From Lactiplantibacillus dongliensis (lineage in GTDB: Bacteria > Bacillota > Bacilli > Lactobacillales > Lactobacillaceae), in assembly GCF_005405105.1 (NCBI RefSeq), contig NZ_BJDK01000016.1:1-64000 (forward strand): 64,000 nucleotides of DNA, in the 5' to 3' direction. Below the pieces are notes generated by a model. The model was not told where the DNA came from. It did no database searches and saw nothing but the letters and a program-made list of their open reading frames with translations. The position numbers were made by a program, and so were the translations under genes. This document shows positions 24,937 through 34,277 of the stretch, piece after piece (within the stretch, counting starts at the first letter, position 1; each line of letters begins with the position of its first letter).

Positions 24937-26292
24937 ATGAAAGTCGTTGTCATTGGGTGTACCCATGCCGGTATTGCGGCCGTTAAACAAATTTTGAAAG
25001 TGTATCCAACGGCGGAGATTACGGTGTACGAACGGCAGGCCAACATTGCCTATTTGTCTTGTGCCACGTACTTACATATTGAAGGCACGGTGCAGCATTT
25101 GTCCGATGCAGTTTATGCCGAACCGGAAGAATTCACCAAGCAAGGGGTGCGGATGCAGCTCAAGCATGATGTCGTTCAAGTGAACGCGGCCGCCCACCAA
25201 CTATTGGTACAAAATCTAGTCACGAAGCACTTGACGACCGATCATTATGATCGCTTAATCATGGCGACCGGTTCAATCACGGCCATTCCCGCGATTACAG
25301 GTATTGAGAATCCTAAGGTCATGTTGTGCAAGACTTATGATCAGGCGCATGATTTATGTCAAAATGCCGAAAGCTTTGACCGGGTCGCCGTGTTAGGTGG
25401 TGGCTATGTTGGCATTGAATTGGCAGAAGGGTATGTCAATTCCGGCCATCAAGTGACGCTGATTCAGCGCCCCAAGAGCTTATTGAACGCTTATGTTGAA
25501 CCGGCGATTAGCGATGCGGTGGCGGCTGTTTTGAAGACACATGGCGTCACCGTCGTGCTAGGGACAGAAGTGACGGCCTTTGAAAATACGGCTGACGGCG
25601 ATCTCCTGGTTAAAACGAGTCGTGGCGATTATCAAGTGGATATGGCCGCGATTAGTACCGGAATGTTGCCACAGACGGATCTGTTGGAAGGTCAAGTGAA
25701 GATGGCGGACAATGGCGCCATTATCACGGATGATTACATGCAGACATCGGATCCGGATATTTTTGCGGCGGGCGATGCGGCGCTCAGTCATAGTAACCCC
25801 GCGCATCAACTAATGTATGCCCCGTTAGTCTCCCATGCAATTCGCCAGGGTGCTTTAGCCGGAATCAATGTCTTTGACCGGCGCTTACGGACGATTGGGA
25901 CGCAGAAGACGACCGGCATGCAAGTCTTTGACCAAACGGTGGTCGCGACCGGCTTAACACTGGCAGCTGCGCAAGCCGCGAATCTAAATGCGGCCCAAGT
26001 GGTTTACCGCGGGGCCTATCGCCCAGAATTTATGCCGGCCACGCCGATGGTCACAGTACATCTGATCTATGATCGTAATAATCGCAAGATTTTAGGTGCG
26101 CAACTAATGAGCGGTCATGATGTCTCCCAAGCGGCGAACACGGTGTCAGCCTTAATTCAAAATGGCGGAACGATTGATCAGTTAGCCTTTTTGGATACGC
26201 TATTTTCGCCGAACTTCAATGATTTATACAATTATTTGAACTTAGCGGGTCAGCTGGCTGTTGATCAGGAACAAGGGTATTTACGGACTTGA
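24937..26292 (+). CDS. FAD-dependent NADH oxidase / CoA-disulfide reductase family protein
   Basis: 451 aa from ATG 24937; the upstream in-frame ATG 24919 overlaps the ribosome binding site GAGGAAGGA. An FAD-binding start VVVIGCTHAGIAAVKQIL, an NAD-binding GGGYVGIELAEGY near residue 155, and a second FAD motif DIFAAGDAALS near 275 are visible. The redox-active Cys is in IAYLSCATYLHIEG near residue 42, as in water-forming NADH oxidases. It probably regenerates NAD+ with oxygen. Monocistronic. Confidence 0.9.
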   Translation: MKVVVIGCTHAGIAAVKQILKVYPTAEITVYERQANIAYLSCATYLHIEGTVQHLSDAVYAEPEEFTKQGVRMQLKHDVVQVNAAAHQLLVQNLVTKHLTTDHYDRLIMATGSITAIPAITGIENPKVMLCKTYDQAHDLCQNAESFDRVAVLGGGYVGIELAEGYVNSGHQVTLIQRPKSLLNAYVEPAISDAVAAVLKTHGVTVVLGTEVTAFENTADGDLLVKTSRGDYQVDMAAISTGMLPQTDLLEGQVKMADNGAIITDDYMQTSDPDIFAAGDAALSHSNPAHQLMYAPLVSHAIRQGALAGINVFDRRLRTIGTQKTTGMQVFDQTVVATGLTLAAAQAANLNAAQVVYRGAYRPEFMPATPMVTVHLIYDRNNRKILGAQLMSGHDVSQAANTVSALIQNGGTIDQLAFLDTLFSPNFNDLYNYLNLAGQLAVDQEQGYLRT

Positions 26293-26293
26293 A

Positions 26294-26330
26294 AAATAAG
26301 CGTCTCAGAAATTTCTGAGACGCTTATTTT
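26294..26330. terminator. Perfect palindromic terminator
   Basis: AATAAGCGTCTCAGAAAT is followed at once by its complement, ending in TTATTTT. It can act in both directions. Confidence 0.9.
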
Positions 26331-26348
26331 ATACATGTTAGTTGAACT

Positions 26349-26420
26349 TGCCATCTGCCGGTTGGTTCCGAAAACGCCATGGGCCAACAGCGTGGCGTTT
26401 TAAGCTAACTAGCACCAAGC
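26349..26420 (-). repeat. Type II repeat remnant
   Basis: GCCATCTGCCGGTTGGTTCC and GAAAACGCCATGGGCC are the reverse of the type II right end. A flank ACTAGCACCAAGC follows. Most of the core is deleted. Confidence 0.55.
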
Positions 26421-26425
26421 ATCTA

Positions 26426-26992
26426 TTAACGTTTTTGAATGGCAATTAAATAGGGTGGTTGATGAACTTGGTTAATAAAGCCATACTGTAAGACTTGAAA
26501 AGTTTGTTGGTCAAGTTGTGTCACGTGATCGTGAAGGGCTTGGGCCTCGGCCTGACCACCCGGATGTCCGGCGTAGACCATTAAAATGATGAGGCCATTC
26601 GTTGCTAAACGGTTTTCCAAAGCGGTCACCGCCGTTAAGGTCGTGGCAGCATGGGTAATAATGGTTTTGTCACCACCAGGTAAATAACCGAGGTTGAAAA
26701 TGGCGCATTTGATGGGTTGGTCAGCTGGTAACACGGTGGCCAAAGTTTCATGACCAGCGTGAGTCAAGGTCACTGATGGTTGCAAGTGCGCATTTTCTAA
26801 GGCCGTGGCGGTATGCTCAATTGCTGCTTTTTGGATATCAAAGCCGTAGACATGGCCTTGGGGGCCGACTAATTTGGCTAGGTAAACGGTATCGTGGCCG
26901 TTACCAACCGTTGCATCTACCACGACATCACCGGGATCGACGACTTGATTGATTAACGTATGACTATAAGTTAAAGCTGAACTAAGTTGGAT
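26426..26992 (-). CDS. mnmM: Class I SAM-dependent methyltransferase, MnmM/YtqB family
   Basis: The SAM site is DATVGNGHDTVYLA, followed by VYGFDIQKAAIEHT and the NLGYLPGGDK catalytic loop. This matches YtqB/MnmM, which methylates the wobble uridine modification (nm5s2U to mnm5s2U) in tRNA. An ATG/GTG/TTG-only reading would start at GTG 26923 (165 aa). However, 23 further codons upstream continue the conserved helix (QLSSALTYSHTLINQVVDPG) with no such start codon. An ATC at 26990-26992 aligns with the family's initiator position, 9 nt after AAGGAAG. I therefore set the start there. It lies 25 nt after the PAP2 gene, an operon. Confidence 0.8.
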   Translation of the reverse strand: MQLSSALTYSHTLINQVVDPGDVVVDATVGNGHDTVYLAKLVGPQGHVYGFDIQKAAIEHTATALENAHLQPSVTLTHAGHETLATVLPADQPIKCAIFNLGYLPGGDKTIITHAATTLTAVTALENRLATNGLIILMVYAGHPGGQAEAQALHDHVTQLDQQTFQVLQYGFINQVHQPPYLIAIQKR

Positions 26993-27017
26993 GAGGTTTC
27001 ACTTCCTTACAAGCTGA

Positions 27018-27674
27018 TTATGACCGGGACTTAAGTCGAATAGGGCCAGTCCGGTGGCCGGTCGTTAAGCGGGTACTGAGATATAGTAAATAACTGCCGA
27101 GCATGAGGCCGCCTAAGGTATCACTAGGATAATGGACGCCTACGATAATGCGGCTGACCATCATCAGTAAGATCATTAGGATGCCAAGTCCCAGCAGACT
27201 TCTTTTGAGAGTAGACTTTTTAAGTAAGTCCCAAGCAATGACGAGTAAACTACCAATTAAAAGCGTCGTGGTGGTCGAATGGCCGCTGGGGTAACTATAG
27301 CCGCCGATTTGAACCAGTCGCCAGGCGGTTGGACGCGGTCGTTGGATCAATTGTTTAATGAAGTAGTTGCCATAACCGCCTAAGACCCAGACGTTGATCC
27401 AGAAAAATAAAGTCGCCCGCGGTTGCCGCAGCAACAACAAAATCACACCCACAACGAGCGTGATGATGGTAATCATGTGTGGATTGCCCAGTTGGGTATA
27501 GCTGGTCATGAGTTGTTGGAACCATTGCGAACTGTGGTGCAGTGGGATTGCAATCGCTTGATCAAAGCGACTAATCATCGTCGCTGATTGCGCCACTGCG
27601 ATGGTCCAGCCGAACCATAGGATTAATAACCCACTCATTAGGGTATCTTGGGTGCGCCATCTTTTATTGACCAT
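27018..27674 (-). CDS. PAP2-family membrane phosphatase
   Basis: 218 aa with about six membrane helices. The three PAP2 motifs are seen: KQLIQRPRP (K-x6-RP), YPSGHSTTT (PSGH) and SRIIVGVHYPSD (SR-x5-H-x3-D). Such enzymes act on lipid phosphates such as undecaprenyl pyrophosphate or phosphatidate at the outer face. A GGAGGTGGGG ribosome binding site precedes ATG 27674. It is the first gene of the operon with mnmM. Confidence 0.92.
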   Translation of the reverse strand: MVNKRWRTQDTLMSGLLILWFGWTIAVAQSATMISRFDQAIAIPLHHSSQWFQQLMTSYTQLGNPHMITIITLVVGVILLLLRQPRATLFFWINVWVLGGYGNYFIKQLIQRPRPTAWRLVQIGGYSYPSGHSTTTTLLIGSLLVIAWDLLKKSTLKRSLLGLGILMILLMMVSRIIVGVHYPSDTLGGLMLGSYLLYLSTRLTTGHRTGPIRLKSRS

Positions 27675-27972
27675 TGCCCCACCTCCGTTAATTATCTCTA
27701 ATCATTATAGCATTGTATTATTTTAGCGTTAACGAAATAATAATGAAATTAATTGCTGGCAACAAGATTAGCGGTCATTTATAGATCCTTGGACATTAAC
27801 GGCGGCCGGATTAGCGTTAGTTCCTTTAGGTGTGGGGTTCGGTAGCAAGTTTTGACTTGAAAACATATTCATCCCATTTTAGTCGATGCCGAGCCAATCA
27901 GAGTTGCAAGTTGAAGTTAACGATTACTGGACAGTGTTTAACGATTATTTTGGTTGACAAGGTTAATAGTGC

Positions 27973-28001
27973 TTGAAAATCAGCACGGGGTTTGCTAGTA
28001 T
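27973..28001 (+). promoter_or_regulatory. leuS promoter
   Basis: -35 TTGAAA (27973-27978), 17-bp spacer, -10 TAGTAT (27996-28001). Transcription would start near 28008, at the base of the T-box. Confidence 0.6.
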
Positions 28002-28007
28002 GGTAGT

Positions 28008-28253
28008 CAATAACTTTGCGACTCTGACAAGGACTAGTAGTCGCTGCTGCTTTTCAGAAACTCCGTGGTCGTTGCAAACGGGGATGCAGTGGTGGCGAAC
28101 TCACCTTCGAGTCTTCCGGCTGAAGTCAGTTGTAGGTACGGACGTGGTTTCGCGTTAAGAAAACTCAAGAGGCCACGCTAGTCGTGGAATCATAGGTGGT
28201 ACCGCGGAACCTCGTTTCGTCCTATAAGCGCTTTTTGCTTATAGGATTTTTTT
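28008..28253 (+). promoter_or_regulatory. Leucine T-box leader of leuS
   Basis: The T-box sequence AGGTGGTACCGCGG lies at 28194-28207. The specifier loop shows GAACTCACC, giving the Leu codon CTC at the place expected in Stem I. The distal stem region GACAAGGACTAG begins near 28026. The leader ends with terminator CCTATAAGC/GCTTATAGG plus seven T (28221-28252). Uncharged tRNA-Leu (GAG) would stabilise the antiterminator. Confidence 0.94.
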
Positions 28254-28378
28254 GTAGCGTGCGAAGTTCCAGGCTACCGGAGTACGTTTCAACCCCAACA
28301 CTGCAGCCAAACTCACTAAATCCAAAGTCATCAACCGCAATGCTAGCTACATAGCAGGCACAAGAAAGGGGCACAATT

Positions 28379-30802
28379 ATGGCATACAACCATAAAGTCA
28401 TTGAACGTAAATGGCAACATTATTGGAAGGTTAATAAGACCTTCAAGGCACAAGACACAACCGATAAACCTAAGTACTATGCATTGGATATGTTCCCTTA
28501 TCCATCTGGTCAAGGGCTACACGTTGGGCATCCAGAAGGTTACACCGCCACGGATATTATGTCGCGGATGAAGCGGATGCAAGGGTTTAACGTCTTACAT
28601 CCAATGGGGTGGGACGCTTTTGGCTTGCCAGCTGAACAATATGCTTTAAAGACGGGTCATAACCCGAAAGACTTTACGGCTAAAAATATCAAGAACTTTA
28701 AACGCCAAATCCGGTCATTGGGCTTTTCATATGACTGGGATCGCGAAGTTAATACGACTGATCCTAGTTATTACAAATGGACCCAATGGATCTTCGAACA
28801 ATTATACAAGCGCGGTTTAGCGTATGAATCTGAAACGTTGGTTAACTGGGCCCCTGATATGATGGGTGGGACTGTGGTTTCTAACGAAGAAGTGGTTGAT
28901 GGTAAGACGGAACGCGGTGGTTATCCAGTTTACCGGGTCCCAATGAAGCAATGGAGTCTTAAGATTACCGCTTATGCTGACCGTTTAATCGATGATTTGG
29001 ATGATATCGATTGGCCAGAAAGCATTAAAGAACAACAACGTAACTGGATTGGTCGTTCAGTGGGGGCTTCGATTCGCTTCAACATTGAAAACCATCCTGA
29101 TCAACAGATCGAAGTCTTTTCAACCCGTCCAGATACCTTGTATGGTGCTAGTTACATGGTCTTAGCCCCTGAACTAGACTTGGTCAATGAGGTCACGACA
29201 CCTGAACAAGCTGAAGCGGTTAAAGCTTATAAAGCGAAGATTGCCAGCAAGTCTGACTTGGAACGGACTGACTTAAACAAGGATAAGACCGGGGTCTTCA
29301 CTGGGAGTTACGCGATTAACCCAATTAATGGCGAAAAATTACCAATCTGGATCGCCGATTATGTCTTAGCATCATACGGGACTGGGGAAGTCATGGGTGT
29401 GCCGGCTCATGATGACCGCGATTTCGAATTTGCCCAAAAGTTTGGTCTCGATATCAAGCCTGTCATTGCTGGTGAAAATGATTATAGCAAGCAAGCTTAC
29501 ACCGAAGATGGCGAACATATTAACTCTGAATTGGTTAATGGGTTAACAAAACAACCGGCTATCGATAAAATGATCGACTGGTTAGTTGAACACGATGCCG
29601 GTGAAAAGAAAGTCAACTTCCGCTTACGGGATTGGATCTTCTCACGGCAACGTTATTGGGGCGAACCAATCCCAGTGATCCATTGGGAAGATGGCGAAAC
29701 CACGTTGGTACCGGAAGATGAATTACCACTCCGTTTACCAGCCACGAAGAACCTTGAACCTTCTGGGACTGGTGAAAGTCCGTTAGCTAATATCGATGAT
29801 TGGGTCAACGTTGTCGATAAAAACGGCCGTAAAGGGAAACGTGAAACGAACACGATGCCACAATGGGCCGGGAGTTCATGGTACTTCTTGCGTTACGTTG
29901 ATCCACACAATGCCGAAGCTTTAGCTGACTATGATAAGTTGAAGTACTGGTCACCAGTTGATTTATACGTGGGTGGCGCAGAACATGCCGTCTTACATTT
30001 ATTGTATGCCCGTTTCTGGCACAAGTTCTTGTATGACCTCGGCGTAGTGCCATTTAAGGAACCATTCCAGAAGTTAGTCAACCAAGGGATGATCTTGGGC
30101 GATAACCATGAAAAAATGTCCAAGTCCCGTGGCAACGTGGTCAACCCTGACGATATCGTGGAACAATACGGAGCCGATACGTTGCGGCTATACGAAATGT
30201 TCATGGGGCCATTGGAAGCTTCAATTCCATGGAGTACGGAAGGTTTGCACGGCGCTAACAAGTGGATCGAACGGGTTTGGCGATTGATTATTGATGAAAA
30301 TAATCACGTGCGCGATCGGGTGACGACCTTTAACGATGGTAAGTTGACGAAAGTCTATAACCAAACTGTTAAAAAGGTTACTGAAGATTACGAAGCGATG
30401 CGCTTTAACATTGCCATCTCACAGATGATGGTCTTTGTTAACGAAGCGTACAAAGTTGATGATTTACCAATCGTCTACATTGAAGGCTTAGTGAAGTTAT
30501 TGGCGCCAATTACGCCACACTTATCAGAAGAACTCTGGTCATTACTTGGTCATGAAAAGACGATTACGTATGCTACTTGGCCAACTTATGATGAATCTAA
30601 GTTGGTTGAAAGTACGGTCCAGATTGTCTTACAAGTTAACGGTAAAGTCCGGTCACATGCCGAAGTTGCTAAAGACATGGGTAAAGACGAACTTGAAAAG
30701 TTAGCCTTGGCCGACGAAAAAGTTAAAGAATTTACTGACGGGAAGACGATTCGCAAAGTCATCGCTATTCCTGGCAAATTAGTGAACATTGTCGCTAACT
30801 AA
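28379..30802 (+). CDS. leuS: Leucyl-tRNA synthetase
   Basis: 807 aa, full length for bacterial LeuRS. The class I HIGH motif is [17 protein letters not shown] (residues about 40-56), the KMSKS motif is [12 protein letters not shown] near residue 578, and the CP1 editing region has the segment [13 protein letters not shown]. The anticodon-binding region is C-terminal. It is preceded by its own T-box and closed by a terminator, so it is autonomously regulated by leucine starvation. Confidence 0.98.
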   Translation: MAYNHKVIERKWQHYWKVNKTFKAQDTTDKPKYYALDMFPYPSGQGLHVGHPEGYTATDIMSRMKRMQGFNVLHPMGWDAFGLPAEQYALKTGHNPKDFTAKNIKNFKRQIRSLGFSYDWDREVNTTDPSYYKWTQWIFEQLYKRGLAYESETLVNWAPDMMGGTVVSNEEVVDGKTERGGYPVYRVPMKQWSLKITAYADRLIDDLDDIDWPESIKEQQRNWIGRSVGASIRFNIENHPDQQIEVFSTRPDTLYGASYMVLAPELDLVNEVTTPEQAEAVKAYKAKIASKSDLERTDLNKDKTGVFTGSYAINPINGEKLPIWIADYVLASYGTGEVMGVPAHDDRDFEFAQKFGLDIKPVIAGENDYSKQAYTEDGEHINSELVNGLTKQPAIDKMIDWLVEHDAGEKKVNFRLRDWIFSRQRYWGEPIPVIHWEDGETTLVPEDELPLRLPATKNLEPSGTGESPLANIDDWVNVVDKNGRKGKRETNTMPQWAGSSWYFLRYVDPHNAEALADYDKLKYWSPVDLYVGGAEHAVLHLLYARFWHKFLYDLGVVPFKEPFQKLVNQGMILGDNHEKMSKSRGNVVNPDDIVEQYGADTLRLYEMFMGPLEASIPWSTEGLHGANKWIERVWRLIIDENNHVRDRVTTFNDGKLTKVYNQTVKKVTEDYEAMRFNIAISQMMVFVNEAYKVDDLPIVYIEGLVKLLAPITPHLSEELWSLLGHEKTITYATWPTYDESKLVESTVQIVLQVNGKVRSHAEVAKDMGKDELEKLALADEKVKEFTDGKTIRKVIAIPGKLVNIVAN

Positions 30803-30814
30803 AATTAGGTTAAT

Positions 30815-30848
30815 GAAGTTGTCATCAATTATGGTGGCAACTTTTTTT
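30815..30848 (+). terminator. leuS terminator
   Basis: AAGTTGTCA pairs with TGGCAACTT (one GT pair) and is followed by seven T. Confidence 0.82.
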
Positions 30849-30872
30849 GTGTTGGGGTTTAGCTACACCTCC

Positions 30873-31029
30873 GCTGACCAGGTTGTACGCGGTGGGGCAG
30901 ACCTGAAGCCTTAGGAACGGTCTTCAGGGCACTTTTTAGCCGAAAAACACGTCTAAAAAGCTGGCCCAGTCACTAAGACTGGCAGAGCACCAGTCAAAGT
31001 GACTCGACACGGCGTACAACCTGGTCAGC
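30873..31029. repeat. Type III palindromic intergenic element
   Basis: GCTGACCAGGTTGTACGC (30873-30890) is perfectly complementary to 31012-31029 (18 bp). Inner hairpins: CTGAAG/CTTCAG near 30903-30927, CTTTTTAG/CTAAAAAG near 30932-30960, and CCAGT/ACTGG near 30966-30982. It would form a closed multi-branched RNA or DNA structure. Confidence 0.75.
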
Positions 31030-31065
31030 TCCGGTTTCGCAGCAAGTTTGAGTTGATTGGCAGAG

Positions 31066-31209
31066 TTGCCAATTGTCGATCGGTTGGCTTATAAAATGCT
31101 GGAATGCTGTGGATCGTTTTGAAGCCAAGTACGGTCCTTAAAACTGGCCTTGGCTATTCCTGAAAATCTCACCCATGCGGCAGAGTACTTTAGAAACCAA
31201 CTTCTCGGC
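31066..31209 (+). repeat. Decayed type II repeat
   Basis: GGTTGGCTTATAAAATGCTGG at the left, ATCGTTTTGAAGCCAAGTAC in the middle and CTTTAGAAACCAAC at the right keep the type II order. Many bases are changed, so the stems no longer close fully. Confidence 0.45.
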
Positions 31210-31231
31210 TAAAATTATTGATTGCAACGAA

Positions 31232-31384
31232 TTAACGCCGGGCGGACCAGAATTGGCTCAGTGGTGTCGTTTATCTTAGTCGTGGGTTTCGACTTAGATA
31301 AAGCCCGGCTTTCGAGACCGGTCTATGGCTCGAAAACGTGGCCACCACGTTCCAGCCGATGCTGGGCCGACCAGAGTGGCAATT
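31232..31384 (-). repeat. Type I structured intergenic repeat, orientation B
   Basis: GGCTCAGTGGTGTCGTTTAT, AAGCCCGGCTTTCGAGACCG and GTGGCCACCACGTTCCAGCC are in family order. The flank ACTAGCACTAAGCGTA follows. Confidence 0.85.
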
Positions 31385-31808
31385 TAAGCCTACTAGCACT
31401 AAGCGTACTATTCTATAACTCATGTCACTTTTGAGATGAGTTGAGTAAACCGATAACTGTATTCGGTAAGTCATTTAAACAAGTTGTCGATTGAGTTGTC
31501 TAAAGTTCTTCAGCTGCGTTATATTTTAAGCAAAATTGGTAATCAATGTCTCAAATTTAGTGGTTGGGCCGACTTGATAGATGTGAGTTTTCGCGACTGC
31601 CAAGTGCCTTGAGAACTGGTGGTTAGGCTTCAGGTCTGTCCCGCAGTACACCAATGGGCGTAATTTACTGTTAATCAGGTCTTGAACCTGCGATGTCTAA
31701 AATCTTAAACGTTGCTTAAACTCCCCACGAACACCAGAATTGAATTGCAACTGTGCGATATTTCATCTAAAATGGTTAAGATTGAACTAAGAAAGTGGGT
31801 TACGAAAC
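31385..31808. other. Intergenic region upstream of the flippase gene
   Basis: No gene is visible. It should hold the promoter for the flippase gene at 31809. I could not single out a convincing -35/-10 pair. Confidence 0.3.
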
Positions 31809-33479
31809 ATGTCTGAGGAATCAAAAGCAAATCAGCCGCAAAATCCGCATATGAATTCGGAAGCTGACGCGCATCAAAAGATGGTGCGGGGATCGGCTTG
31901 GATGACGGCCGGCAGTCTCTTTTCACGGGTTCTTGGGGCCGTTTATATTATTCCCTGGGTGGCGTGGCTCGGTAGCAATTACGCGCAAGGTAACGCGTTG
32001 TTTGCGAAGGGCTATAATATTTACAGTTTCTTCCTATTAGTAGCGATTGGTGGGATTCCTTCTGCCATCTCGAAGCAAGTTTCAGAATATAATGCACAAA
32101 ATGAATATGGCGTTGGTCAACGGTTGTTTAAGCGGGGCTTATTGTTGACGACGGCGATGGGAATTGTGGCTGGCTGTATCTTGTGGTTCGGTGCGAAACC
32201 GATTGGCTTTATTTTCGGTGGTAGTGATCCGAATATGATTCCGGTATTGCGGGCCTTAGCGATTGCCCTAGTAATTATTCCGTCGATGTCATTGACCCGT
32301 GGCTTTTTCCAAGGGTACCAACAGATGGCGCCGTCCGCAGTGTCCCAATTCGTTGAACAAGTCTTTCGCGTGGTCTATCTGTTAGGTGCGACCTACTTTA
32401 TTATGCGGGTCCAGCGTGGGGATTGGGTCAATGCGATTACGCAGTCGACCTTTGCGGCGTTTATTGGGGCGGCCGCCAGTTTTTTGTTACTAGGGTGGTA
32501 TTATTACCGGCAACGGCCGGAACTGAATCGTTTAGCCGCGCAAAGTAACGCGAAGCTGGTCATTCCAGTCTGGCAGTTGTTTAAAGATATTATTATCCAA
32601 GCGATTCCGTTTATCGTGATTGACACTGCGACGACGGTCTTTAACTTATTTGACCAAGCAACTTTCCAGCCAATTATGCAGCACGCTTTCCATATGAAAG
32701 TGTCCGTTATCAACACGTTGTATGCCTTATTTGCGTTCAACTCTAATAAACTAGTCATGATTATCGTCTCGTTGGCGGCCGCTATTGCGATTACGGTAGT
32801 GCCGTTATTATCTGAATCATTGGCGGCGCATAACTTACGGCAGATTCGAAAGCAACTGGAAGATGCGCTTATCTTGTTTTTGTTTATTATGATTCCAGGT
32901 TCTTTAGGGATGGCGGCGGTTGCTTATCCGTTAAATACGTTGTTTTATGGGTATGACGAATTAGGATCGTTGATTTTGCAGATTGCTTCATTTACGGCCA
33001 TTTTACTAGGGCTGTTTACGGTGGTAACTGGCTTAATGCAAGGCTTGTCACGGAACAAAGATGTGATTCGATATTATCTGATTGGTTTAGTCGTCAAATT
33101 AGTGGTGCAGGTACCGTGTGTCATCTTTTTGTCGGCAGCGGGTCCGTTAGTTGCCACGGCGATTGGGATGGCTGTGGCCAGCATGCTTGTTTTATACGAC
33201 CTCGAAGTTAACTTTGGCGTTCGATATGCAAAATTATTGCCCAAGGTAAATCGGATTTTGATTTACTCGATTTTTACTTATTTAGCGGCGACTTTGGTGG
33301 TTCATGGCTTGAATCTGGTCTTGAACGAGCAGAGTAAATTACAAGCGATGATTATTCTAATCTTAGCCGTAGCTGCTGGTGGGGTCGTTTATGGTTATTT
33401 TGCCTTGAAGTCCCATCTTGCTGATTTGATGATTGGTTCCCGGGCGGCCGGTTTACGGCGCAAGCTCCGGATTAAGTAG
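31809..33479 (+). CDS. murJ: MOP-superfamily flippase, YtgP/MurJ-like
   Basis: 556 aa with about 14 membrane helices after a polar N-terminus of some 28 residues. The start of the membrane domain, GSAWMTAGSLFSRVLGAVYI, and the segment GIPSAISKQVSEYNAQNEY match the YtgP group of Gram-positive lipid II flippases. These move the lipid-linked peptidoglycan precursor to the outer face. The C-terminus runs 8 nt from the next gene start, indicating an operon. The exact substrate is assigned by family only. Confidence 0.85.
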   Translation: MSEESKANQPQNPHMNSEADAHQKMVRGSAWMTAGSLFSRVLGAVYIIPWVAWLGSNYAQGNALFAKGYNIYSFFLLVAIGGIPSAISKQVSEYNAQNEYGVGQRLFKRGLLLTTAMGIVAGCILWFGAKPIGFIFGGSDPNMIPVLRALAIALVIIPSMSLTRGFFQGYQQMAPSAVSQFVEQVFRVVYLLGATYFIMRVQRGDWVNAITQSTFAAFIGAAASFLLLGWYYYRQRPELNRLAAQSNAKLVIPVWQLFKDIIIQAIPFIVIDTATTVFNLFDQATFQPIMQHAFHMKVSVINTLYALFAFNSNKLVMIIVSLAAAIAITVVPLLSESLAAHNLRQIRKQLEDALILFLFIMIPGSLGMAAVAYPLNTLFYGYDELGSLILQIASFTAILLGLFTVVTGLMQGLSRNKDVIRYYLIGLVVKLVVQVPCVIFLSAAGPLVATAIGMAVASMLVLYDLEVNFGVRYAKLLPKVNRILIYSIFTYLAATLVVHGLNLVLNEQSKLQAMIILILAVAAGGVVYGYFALKSHLADLMIGSRAAGLRRKLRIK

Positions 33480-33486
33480 GTGTAGA

Positions 33487-34224
33487 ATGCGAATAGATAA
33501 ATTTTTACATGCGATGCGAATTGGCACGCGGACGCAAGTGCGTCGGTTGATCAAGGACGGGCACATTACCGCCAATGGTGAACGCGTGCTTTCTGGCAAG
33601 CAACAAGTTAATCCCAGTAGCGACGTGGTTTACTTGGATGAAGAGCCGGTACGCTACCAACAGTACTTTTATTATGTGATGAATAAACCCGTCGGTGCCA
33701 TTACAGCGACAGTTGATGCGCAGGCGAAAACGGTGCTAGATCTCTTCAATACAACCGACTACCGGGATGATTTGTTCCCGGTCGGGCGGCTGGATAAAGA
33801 TACGGAAGGCATCTTATTGATTACTAATGACGGTGCGTTGTCACATGCTTTGTTGGCCCCCGCTCACCACGTGACGAAAGTCTATGAGGCGGAAGTCACT
33901 GGTGAGATTACCGCCGATCAAGTGGCGGGATTTAATGATGGGGTCACGTTAAAAGACGGCACCCAGCTGCAGCCAGCTCAAGCTGAGATTGTCGCGTTTC
34001 ATGAGATTGAGAACTTTACAACGTTACGGATTCAGATCCATGAAGGCAAGTATCATCAAGTTAAACGGATGATTGGGACGTTAGGCGAACGGGTGGTGCA
34101 ATTAAAGCGCATCAAGTTTGGCTCCTTAACGTTGCCTGTCGGTTTGTTAGCGGGCAATTATCGCGCGTTAACGGATGATGAGCTGGTCGCTTTAAAAGCG
34201 GATGCCGGTCAAACTGAAAATTAA
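33487..34224 (+). CDS. 16S rRNA pseudouridine synthase, RsuA family
   Basis: 245 aa from ATG 33487, chosen because the protein then opens with the S4 domain MRIDKFLHAMRIGTRTQVRR; the earlier GTG start lies inside the flippase gene. The catalytic Asp is in FPVGRLDKDTEGILLITNDG near residue 103. The RsuA group modifies U516 of 16S rRNA. It follows the flippase gene by 7 nt, and a terminator follows. Confidence 0.9.
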   Translation: MRIDKFLHAMRIGTRTQVRRLIKDGHITANGERVLSGKQQVNPSSDVVYLDEEPVRYQQYFYYVMNKPVGAITATVDAQAKTVLDLFNTTDYRDDLFPVGRLDKDTEGILLITNDGALSHALLAPAHHVTKVYEAEVTGEITADQVAGFNDGVTLKDGTQLQPAQAEIVAFHEIENFTTLRIQIHEGKYHQVKRMIGTLGERVVQLKRIKFGSLTLPVGLLAGNYRALTDDELVALKADAGQTEN

Positions 34225-34230
34225 AATGAA

Positions 34231-34272
34231 GCACCGTTATCCGAGAACTGACTGGGTAACGGTGTTTTTTTG
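34231..34272. terminator. Terminator after the pseudouridine synthase gene
   Basis: CACCGTTA pairs with TAACGGTG with a long loop, followed by seven T. It sits between convergent genes. Confidence 0.8.
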
Positions 34273-34277
34273 TAGGC

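Noticed and set aside
31222-31434. Open frames over the type I repeats (also at 21076-21267)
   Set aside because: Several copies give similar short peptides only because they share the repeat sequence; there is no start context, and the copies are palindromic.
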